Assembly: GCF_900454495.1 (NCBI RefSeq)
Contig: NZ_UGSI01000001.1
Span: forward strand, 1,488,001 to 1,552,000
Source of the DNA: Paenibacillus macerans
GTDB lineage: Bacteria; Bacillota; Bacilli; Paenibacillales; Paenibacillaceae
Direction of reading: 5' to 3'
Length of the DNA: 64,000 nucleotides
Shown here piece after piece: positions 58,548 through 64,000 of this stretch. Position 1 is the first letter of the stretch, and every line of letters begins with the position of its first letter. Made by a program: the position numbers and the translations under genes. The notes below the pieces were generated by a model that was not told the DNA's origin, made no database searches, and saw only the letters and a list, made by a program, of their open reading frames with translations.

Positions 58548-58649
58548 TTCCTTATCCCTTCCTCCCTGCATCTTGTGCAATTCGTTCATCCTGCTCATCC
58601 TCTTCATCCTCTTCACGCTGAGTGGATACCTTAGGAGCAAGTTGGTTTC

Positions 58650-58677
58650 ATTATAATGTTAACGCTGCCATTGTAAA
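58650..58677 (-). promoter_or_regulatory. Promoter of the sugar ABC cluster
   Basis: Minus-strand TTTACA (58672-58677), 16-bp spacer, TATAAT (58650-58655), ~100 bp before the lipoprotein start. The strong -10 lies in an AT-rich region. Confidence 0.65.
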
Positions 58678-58871
58678 ATTATAGATTTTTCAGATAAGTG
58701 GACATTTTTTAGTTATACGCTTTGCCGGAAGCGAAAAAAGAAAAAACCGCCAGAGATATGAGCCCTGCGGTCCTTTGAGAATTCTTTACAACTAAACTTA
58801 AAAAACGGCGTATGACAAAGTAATCGGGCTAGAATCGGGTGTACATCAACACCAAAAGCTCAAGTGGAAAT

Positions 58872-59090
58872 ATAAGAGCAAAAAACGGCGTTATTTCTGC
58901 GATATCCGTCAGCTTGGGAGATATAGAGACAATTTATGTCGCTATTTTCCTACGCTGCGAGGAAAGGCTGCCCATTCTGGACCGTTTATAGAAAAATAAG
59001 TACAAAAATTGCCGCTAATGAGCTGACATAGACTATAAATCCGGATTATAAGTACGTAAATTGCCGTTATTTTGAAGGCCGAGATTGTTC
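58872..59090. repeat. Degenerate ~50-bp unit array, gene-free region
   Basis: Units beginning ATAAGAGCAAAAAACGGCG (58872), ATATAGAGACAATTTATGTCG (shortened here; 58921), ATAAGTACAAAAATTGCCG (58997) and ATAAGTACGTAAATTGCCG (59048), most continuing TTATTT or similar. Spacings 49, 76 and 51 bp, all in one direction. A further AAAAAACGGCG lies at 58800. The remainder of 58680-59114 shows no gene. Confidence 0.6.
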
Positions 59091-59114
59091 GTTCCGTTTT
59101 AGGTCGGGCAAAGC

Positions 59115-59753
59115 TTAAAGCTCATTTTTAGAAAAGATCTTAATCGACATAGCTATAGAAATACCTAAAATCATAACAACAAGAGTAATTAATATCAGGT
59201 ATTTCATGCCCTCCGGCAGGTTTGAAAAAATGGTGAGATCCATTCCCGAAACTATGTTATAAATCAGAGGTGTTCCAAATGAAGCCGCAAAAAGTATAAT
59301 CATAAAAGCATATTTGGTTTTTTCCACTCCGAATTTAAATTGAAAAGGAGTATATATTCCGTATATGACAACGTGTATTAATAAAGTCATCAAAATCGCA
59401 AAAGGAGTGATTGAGGGAATCGATGGCATCATCAAGGTGGTCAAACCATATACAACGCAACAACAAACAAAAACCAGCAGAAAGTGGATATACTTAGCCA
59501 CAACAATATCGCTGCGCGAAAAAGGAGCGGCACACAGCAAAGCATTAACCTTTGGATATTTCAGCTCTATCATTGCGACATACTGCCCTAATATTAACTC
59601 AGCAAAAATGACCGTAAGCATAAAAGAGCCGACACCCAAGATTTCTGGACTGCGACTTGCAATAAATAGAGGTAGCCCGATAACCATTGCCATAATAATG
59701 AGAAAGAAATTTTTGGATAATAGAAAATCTTTCTTAACCAACTGCGGAATCAT
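59115..59753 (-). CDS. ABC-2-type permease
   Basis: 212 residues with six membrane segments (FFLIIMAMVIGLPLFIASRS, SFMLTVIFAELILGQYVAMI, FLLVFVCCCVVYGLTTLM, LLIHVVIYGIYTPFQFKFGV, MIILFAASFGTPLIYNIV, LILITLVVMILGISIAMSI). Fits the ABC2_membrane_5 group encoded with YtrA-type regulators. ATGA overlap with the ATPase gene. The gene and its two partners are visibly more AT-rich than their neighbours. Confidence 0.85.
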   Translation of the reverse strand: MIPQLVKKDFLLSKNFFLIIMAMVIGLPLFIASRSPEILGVGSFMLTVIFAELILGQYVAMIELKYPKVNALLCAAPFSRSDIVVAKYIHFLLVFVCCCVVYGLTTLMMPSIPSITPFAILMTLLIHVVIYGIYTPFQFKFGVEKTKYAFMIILFAASFGTPLIYNIVSGMDLTIFSNLPEGMKYLILITLVVMILGISIAMSIKIFSKNEL

Positions 59754-60613
59754 CCTTTTAGCCCCCTTTCAATATAAGCCAACATAATGTTCTCAATAGT
59801 GGGCCGTTCAATCACAATATCAGACATCATTTGTTGAACATCCGGCAAATGCTTTGTGATGCCGGTAAAACTATAATTTGTAGCTTGAAGATTCAGAAAC
59901 AGAGATCTATTTTTGCTGTTTAACGCATTAATATCGCCCTTTACGACATGATGGCCCTCAAGCAAGGTGTCTTTTTCTTGCTCAAAAATGATTTTCCCTT
60001 GATCGATCAGGATGAGCATATCGGCAACCTTATCTAAATCAGAGGTAATATGCGTTGAAAAAAAGACTCCTTTGCCCTCCTGTTTCATGTAATCCTTGAT
60101 TATTGCTAAAAGTTGACTCCTTATCAAAGGATCAAGACCGCTTGTTGGCTCATCCATTATAAGCAAATCAGCTTCGTGGGAAAGGGCTAGAGCCAAAGCG
60201 TATTTCATGCGCATACCTTTTGACAGCGTCGCAATCTTTTGCCGGGAATTCAAAGAGAAGCTCTCCATGTATTCCTTAAAGGTTTTATCATTCCATTTGG
60301 AATAAGCTGGAGCGATAACGCTTTTCATTTCAGCCATTGTCAAATCATCATAGAAACTGCCTCCATCCAACACAACGCCAATACGATTTTTTAGCTCCCT
60401 TTCATGTTTATCCAATTCTTTCCCAAATACTTTTACTGTTCCAGAGCGTCTTTGTACAAGGCCCAGGATGGTTTTAATTGTAGTAGTTTTCCCAGCTCCA
60501 TTAATACCGATAAACCCGGTGATACACCCCTCCGGCAAAGAGAAACTCACATTTTCTAAAGAAAAATCCCGATATGACTTACAAAGTCCTGAAACTTCCA
60601 AAATGTTATTCAT
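59750..60613 (-). CDS. ABC transporter ATP-binding protein (YtrB-like)
   Basis: 287 residues. Walker A GINGAGKTTTIK, Q-loop region GVVLDGGSFYDDL (Gln replaced by Asp), signature LSKGMRMKYALALAL, Walker B LLIMDEPTSGLDPL and H-loop VFFSTHITSDLD. The atypical Q-loop and signature are seen in YtrB/EcsA-like exporters. GAGGAG precedes the ATG. It lies four bases after the GntR regulator gene. Confidence 0.9.
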   Translation of the reverse strand: MNNILEVSGLCKSYRDFSLENVSFSLPEGCITGFIGINGAGKTTTIKTILGLVQRRSGTVKVFGKELDKHERELKNRIGVVLDGGSFYDDLTMAEMKSVIAPAYSKWNDKTFKEYMESFSLNSRQKIATLSKGMRMKYALALALSHEADLLIMDEPTSGLDPLIRSQLLAIIKDYMKQEGKGVFFSTHITSDLDKVADMLILIDQGKIIFEQEKDTLLEGHHVVKGDINALNSKNRSLFLNLQATNYSFTGITKHLPDVQQMMSDIVIERPTIENIMLAYIERGLKG

Positions 60614-60616
60614 CGT

Positions 60617-61003
60617 CTAAATCTCCTCGTACAATATTTCCATCATTGCGTTTAGTTCTTCTTTGCTAATATTAAGCATTTTTGCCGTCTGTATCATATC
60701 CTGCATCTTTTGTTCAACAAGGCGTCGCTTGGAATCTCGAAGAATTTCCAAATTTTGGGCCGAAACAAATGTACCAATTCCAACTTGACTTACAACAAAA
60801 CCTTCTTTTTCCATTTCGTCATATACCCGTCTAATAGTTAGTACGCTAACCTTTAAGTCATTTGCAAAGCTACGAATGGAGGGAAGCAAGTCACCTTCAA
60901 CCAACTCGCCCTGAAAAATCGCATCTTTTATTTGGTCTTTAATTTGCTGATATAGCGGAACGTCTGATGTATTAGATATGAGGATTTTCATCTTATCAGC
61001 CAT
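60617..61003 (-). CDS. GntR-family regulator, YtrA subfamily
   Basis: 128 residues: winged helix (VPLYQQIKDQIKDAIFQGEL, LLPSIRSFANDLKVSVLTIRR split) plus a short C-terminal dimerisation helix pair, the YtrA layout. It should repress its own operon with the two ABC genes. Start: ATG 61003 (AAAGGA four bases away) is chosen; ATG 60991 (MKILISNTSDVP) is also plausible. A near-perfect YtrA-type palindrome lies just upstream. Confidence 0.9.
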   Translation of the reverse strand: MADKMKILISNTSDVPLYQQIKDQIKDAIFQGELVEGDLLPSIRSFANDLKVSVLTIRRVYDEMEKEGFVVSQVGIGTFVSAQNLEILRDSKRRLVEQKMQDMIQTAKMLNISKEELNAMMEILYEEI

Positions 61004-61014
61004 CTTTCCTTTAG

Positions 61015-61035
61015 TGTGTATTACTACAATACACA
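61015..61035. promoter_or_regulatory. YtrA-type operator
   Basis: Perfect TGTGTATT-N5-AATACACA, resembling the GTGTATTA...TAATACAC operators of YtrA-subfamily regulators. It starts at the -10 of the operon promoter and extends over the transcription start. Confidence 0.75.
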
Positions 61036-61063
61036 TTAAACACTTAATGCACTATCCTGTCAA
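61035..61063 (-). promoter_or_regulatory. Promoter of the GntR-ABC operon
   Basis: Minus-strand TTGACA (61058-61063), 17-bp spacer, TTTAAT (61035-61040), immediately before the palindromic operator. Confidence 0.8.
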
Positions 61064-61103
61064 TATAAGATCGCTCATGCCGAAAGTGGATATATATAAG
61101 ATT

Positions 61104-61132
61104 AAGGCCGCAATCCCATTTGGTTGCGGCCT
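61104..61132 (-). terminator. Terminator of the chimeric ABC gene
   Basis: Stem AGGCCGCAA/TTGCGGCCT with a 10-base loop, followed on the minus strand by TAATCTTATAT. It lies 23 bp after the stop codon. Confidence 0.75.
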
Positions 61133-61154
61133 CAACAGCAAAAGCACAACTCTT

Positions 61155-62141
61155 CTATTCCGTTCCCGCTTTCAAGGCTTCGCTCATCGAAACGGCATGG
61201 ACTTTTTTTCTGCAAAGCAGCTTCGACAGCTCATTGGAGAACATGACAATGACGAATCCAACCCCGATGTAAAGCGGGTCAATGATCACCGGCATGGCAA
61301 AAGGAGCGCTGTTTTCAATGGCTTTCATCCAGTCTCCCATAGCGGCAAAACTGAGCAATATGCCCAGGATATATCCAGCCGCGACGACTACCGTGGAACT
61401 GTTAAGGACCAGGGAATTGACTTCCTTTTTCCGGTATCCGAAGTCCTTCATGAGCGAAATCGTACTCTTGTTTTCCTCAATGATCATGGAGGTTACGACA
61501 TAAATGATCATCATTCCGATGAGAAACGCCACCTCCGCAACGAATACGACCATGGATGCCAGAGGCGAAATGGTGGTCCCGTAGGTTTGGTTTACCTGCT
61601 GCAGAAGCTGCAAGATGCTGCGGGACGTATCGAAATCCAGCGCACCGGTCGGCTCGTCGCACAGCAGCAGCTGCGGATTTTTGACGATCGCCCTGGCAAT
61701 GGAAACCCTTTGTTGCTCGCCGCCGGAGAGCTCCCTGGGGAAGCGGTGTTTTTTATCCTTTATTCTCACCGCCGCTAAAACCTCGTCCGTATTCAGAGGG
61801 AATTTGCTGATATTGGAAACCACTTCAATGTTTTCGGCAACGGTAAGATTGGGCACCAGGTTGTAAAACTGGAAAACGAAACCGATATTTTCGCGCCTAT
61901 AATCGGTCAGCTTGTCGGCATTCAACCGGCTGATCTCGGTCCCGCCGACGATCACCCTGCCGCTGTCGCCGCGATCGATCCCGCCGAGGATATTCATCAG
62001 CGTGGATTTTCCTGAGCCCGAAGGTCCAAGGATCACGCCGATCTCTCCTTTTTCCAGCTGCATCCCGATTCCTTTTAAAACTTCGGTTTTGACCACGTCC
62101 GTTGTATAGCTTTTCTTTAGGTTGGCGACATCAATAAACAT
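61155..62141 (-). CDS. Chimeric ABC gene: MacB/LolD-type ATPase fused to the C-terminal end of an FtsX-type permease
   Basis: 328 residues. Residues 1-~195 are a MacB-type ATPase: Walker A GPSGSGKSTLMN, Q-loop FVFQFYNLVPNL, signature LSGGEQQRVSIARA, Walker B LLLCDEPTGALD. At TYGTTI the H-loop (normally VTHN) is missing and sequence jumps to SPLASMVVFVAEVAFLIGMM, the last third of an FtsX-type permease (VTSMIIEENKSTISLMKDFG, LSKLLCRKKVHAVSMSEALK). An in-frame internal deletion is inferred; the protein cannot be a complete transporter. AAGGAGGGG precedes ATG 62141, and a longer frame overlaps the TetR gene end. Confidence 0.85.
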   Translation of the reverse strand: MFIDVANLKKSYTTDVVKTEVLKGIGMQLEKGEIGVILGPSGSGKSTLMNILGGIDRGDSGRVIVGGTEISRLNADKLTDYRRENIGFVFQFYNLVPNLTVAENIEVVSNISKFPLNTDEVLAAVRIKDKKHRFPRELSGGEQQRVSIARAIVKNPQLLLCDEPTGALDFDTSRSILQLLQQVNQTYGTTISPLASMVVFVAEVAFLIGMMIIYVVTSMIIEENKSTISLMKDFGYRKKEVNSLVLNSSTVVVAAGYILGILLSFAAMGDWMKAIENSAPFAMPVIIDPLYIGVGFVIVMFSNELSKLLCRKKVHAVSMSEALKAGTE

Positions 62142-62157
62142 AACGGGGCCCCTCCTT

Positions 62158-62766
62158 TTACCGGTATAAGGCTGTCCGCAGAATTTGCAGATACTCCTCG
62201 AGCCCTTTGACCAGTTCATCAGAATGTGCTTTGTAGGCGGCGATATCATCGCCATACCGGAATTGACTGTCGAGCAGACCGTTTATCGTCCATATCATGA
62301 TGTTTTTCGCCTTTTCCTCATCGATGCCTTCCTTAAACAACGTTCTGTCATTATGGGATCTTTGGCAGACTTGCTGTATCGCAAGCAAGGGAGAATTCAA
62401 CAAATCGCCGGGCAGCCCCTCCGGAAATACTTCTTTCATGGCGGCATAAGCTTTTGTCAGAACGCCGATTTCAAGCGGGTATTGGGAAGACAGTTCAACC
62501 TTCAGCTTTGATACTCTTCTGATATTTTCAAGAAAGTCGCAGCTTTCTGAAATAACCTTTTCATATTCGGCAATAATCAGGTCCGAAGCATATTTAATGA
62601 GAAACAGAAAAAAACCTCTTTTGGACCCAAAGTAATGAAACAACAGGCCCTTGGATATCCCCGCCTCCTTCACGATGACATCGGTGCTCGCCGCCGTATA
62701 ACCTTTGGAAAACTCCTTTAGTGCCGCATCGATGATACGCTCGCGTCTTTCTTCTTCCATCGTCAT
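62158..62766 (-). CDS. TetR/AcrR-family regulator
   Basis: 202 residues: N-terminal HTH (ERRERIIDAALKEFSKGYTAASTDVIVKEAGISKGLLFHYFGSK in segments) and a helical ligand domain. The frame is open to 62964, but that part contains the MFS terminator and a palindrome; AAGGAA lies nine bases before ATG 62766 (MTMEEERRERI). It is 16 bp upstream of the chimeric ABC gene, which it presumably regulated together with the lost permease. Confidence 0.87.
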   Translation of the reverse strand: MTMEEERRERIIDAALKEFSKGYTAASTDVIVKEAGISKGLLFHYFGSKRGFFLFLIKYASDLIIAEYEKVISESCDFLENIRRVSKLKVELSSQYPLEIGVLTKAYAAMKEVFPEGLPGDLLNSPLLAIQQVCQRSHNDRTLFKEGIDEEKAKNIMIWTINGLLDSQFRYGDDIAAYKAHSDELVKGLEEYLQILRTALYR

Positions 62767-62854
62767 AAACTTATGTTCCTTAACGTCGTATTCTTTGACA
62801 AACTCGGAATCATCCGTTCTTCTAGCCAGCTTCTTCACCTCATTCAGAAGTTTG

Positions 62855-62871
62855 ATTGACTTGAAGTCAAT
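62855..62871. promoter_or_regulatory. TetR operator candidate
   Basis: Perfect 17-bp palindrome ATTGACTT-N1-AAGTCAAT, ~90 bp upstream of the TetR start and downstream of the MFS terminator; its TTGACT could double as a -35. Confidence 0.6.
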
Positions 62872-62896
62872 ATATTGGCGAATACAAATTTGCTCC

Positions 62897-62930
62897 AAAA
62901 AAAGATGGTGCAGCCTCACAGCCACACCAT
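62897..62930 (-). terminator. Terminator of the MFS gene
   Basis: Minus-strand ATGGTG/CACCAT hairpin with inner GC/GC pairs, followed by CTTTTTTT, 35 bp after the MFS stop codon. Confidence 0.8.
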
Positions 62931-62964
62931 TTCCCGTATATGAGTATTTCCTTATATAGTTCAA

Positions 62965-64000
62965 CTATGCCGAGGATTCCTTTAACGAAGGTTTGCCCGC
63001 TTCAAGCAATACCCGGTTTCGGCCCAAAAACACCGAGAGAATCAGCATCAGCAAACCGGTACCGATCAGCAGCCACTCGATTTGAATGACGTCGGCGATC
63101 GGGCCGAAAATCAGCATGCCGACCGGCATCATCGAAGTCGATATCATACCGATCACGCCAAATACGCGGCCCAAGAAGTTCTCATCCACTTTTTCCTGGA
63201 TCAGCACGTTGGTCGGGGTGTTGAAAATCGGCATCGCCACGCCGAAAACGGCCATAAACAACAAATAGATCCCAAAGAACGGAACGACGCCGAGCAAAAA
63301 CGTACAGGCGCCCATCAAAAGACTCGCGGCGGCCATCGTGTGAATTTTGTTGCGAAATCCGCCCCATGCGGCGATCAGTCCTCCCCCGGCCATCATGCCG
63401 ACGGAGAAGGCGATTTCAATCGCCGTGAGCCGCCATACCTCATCCCCGAAGGTACGCGTTACCTGGAGCGGCGTCAAAAAGGCGGCAGGGGCCATCATCA
63501 CCATAAATATGGCAAAATACACAAAAAACGTCTTCAGAAAAGCATGGTTTTTGATGTAATTCAAACCTTGCTTCATATCGCTGAAATACCCTGTCGTTTG
63601 TCCGCCGGCGGCTTTTTGGTGAACCGGAATTTGGAAAAACAGCAGCAGCGTTAAAATAGCGATGGCGGCGGTCACGACGTCGATGAAAAAGATCATCTCG
63701 ATGGACGCTACGGTTAACAGCGCGGCGCTTACGATCGGAGATACGAACATAATCACCGCCTGCAAGCTTCCGTTGGTCCCGTTGACCTTCGTCAGCTTAT
63801 CGCTCGGCACGATCTGCGGCAAAATCGCGCTCACCGCCGGGGTTTGAACCCCGGTCCCCAACGCGCGCACCGCGGAGATCACAAACAGGAGCCAGGTCGC
63901 GTCGTAGCCCAGCAAAAACAGCAGCGCGAGTACCAGCGTTACCGTCGCGATCATTCCGTCCGCCAGCATAATAAGCAGCTTCCGGTTGTAACGGTCGGCC
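62965..64000 (-). CDS. MFS exporter (partial, 5' end outside window)
   Basis: About 345 C-terminal residues of a 12-helix major facilitator, beginning inside the loop 2-3 motif (ADRYNRKLLIMLADG, the conserved GxLaDRxgrkxxl region). Later helices include LLFVISAVRALGTGVQTPAVSAILPQIV, FFVYFAIFMVMMAPAAFLTPL and VFGVIGMISTSMMPVGMLIFG (given in part). It resembles MefA/MFS_3 macrolide-type exporters; the substrate is unknown. It has its own terminator before the TetR gene. Confidence 0.9.
   Translation of the reverse strand, partial: ADRYNRKLLIMLADGMIATVTLVLALLFLLGYDATWLLFVISAVRALGTGVQTPAVSAILPQIVPSDKLTKVNGTNGSLQAVIMFVSPIVSAALLTVASIEMIFFIDVVTAAIAILTLLLFFQIPVHQKAAGGQTTGYFSDMKQGLNYIKNHAFLKTFFVYFAIFMVMMAPAAFLTPLQVTRTFGDEVWRLTAIEIAFSVGMMAGGGLIAAWGGFRNKIHTMAAASLLMGACTFLLGVVPFFGIYLLFMAVFGVAMPIFNTPTNVLIQEKVDENFLGRVFGVIGMISTSMMPVGMLIFGPIADVIQIEWLLIGTGLLMLILSVFLGRNRVLLEAGKPSLKESSA

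Noticed and set aside
1..64000. tRNA, rRNA, T-box or insertion sequence
   Set aside because: No cloverleaf clusters, rRNA core sequences, T-box AGGGTGGNACCGCG or transposase frames were seen on reading; a tRNAscan/Infernal run would be decisive.

Overview
The window looks like a chromosomal segment of a Paenibacillus-type endospore-forming Firmicute. The evidence is the order cotE-mutS-mutL ... miaA-hfq ... spoVK-hflX-ynbB-glnR-glnA, which follows the Bacillus core backbone with local substitutions, together with TTGACA/TATAAT promoters, strong GGAGG ribosome sites, a GlnR-type glnRA operator and mid-range GC with AT-rich islands. Two genes are cut by the window edges: glnA on the left (3' end missing) and an MFS exporter on the right (5' end missing). 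I saw no rRNA, tRNA, CRISPR array, prophage or insertion sequence.

Region 1 (1-20145, all minus strand) is core housekeeping: nitrogen control (glnR-glnA), a ynbB-type PLP enzyme, the GTPase HflX, SpoVK, a SanA/YdcF-like membrane protein, a DUF402 protein, a class A PBP with a Gly/Asn-rich tail, Hfq, MiaA, an RsmJ-like methyltransferase, MutL, MutS, a putative amidoligase, CotE and an aromatic-acid-exporter-family protein.

Region 2 (20251-28751) holds an SsuABC/ThiXYZ-like ABC importer whose operon contains a 169-bp MITE-like repeat (a relative lies before spoVK), an M32 carboxypeptidase, and a plus-strand run: YqkB-like protein, beta-carbonic anhydrase, PatB/MalY lyase, AraC regulator and VOC protein.

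Region 3 (28752-43635) is accessory. It has a self-sufficient CYP102-type P450 fused to its reductase, a MocR regulator with an apparent C-terminal frameshift divergent from an EamA transporter, a nitroreductase, an SRPBCC protein, a three-gene cassette (poly-Ser secreted protein, ApbE flavin transferase, ferric-reductase-like heme membrane protein), and a translationally coupled glycan operon (sugar nucleotidyltransferase, GT4, alpha/alpha-barrel protein) whose leader carries a CIRCE-like HrcA operator. A small secreted orphan protein lies divergently. Several intergenic regions are filled with ~50-bp repeats arranged as two direct plus two inverted copies.

Region 4 (43671-64000) is sensing and transport: a two-component system divergent from a LanFEG-type ABC transporter (peptide antibiotic defence), a YesMN-controlled sugar ABC importer next to a secreted DUF5695 protein, an AT-rich YtrA-type GntR/ABC operon, a chimeric ABC gene made by in-frame fusion of a MacB-type ATPase to the tail of its FtsX permease, a TetR regulator with a nearby palindrome, and a partial MFS exporter.

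The most unusual signals are the CIRCE-like operator on a glycan operon, the cytoplasmic-ApbE/heme-membrane/poly-Ser cassette, the ATPase-permease deletion fusion, and the repeat architectures in the intergenic regions.
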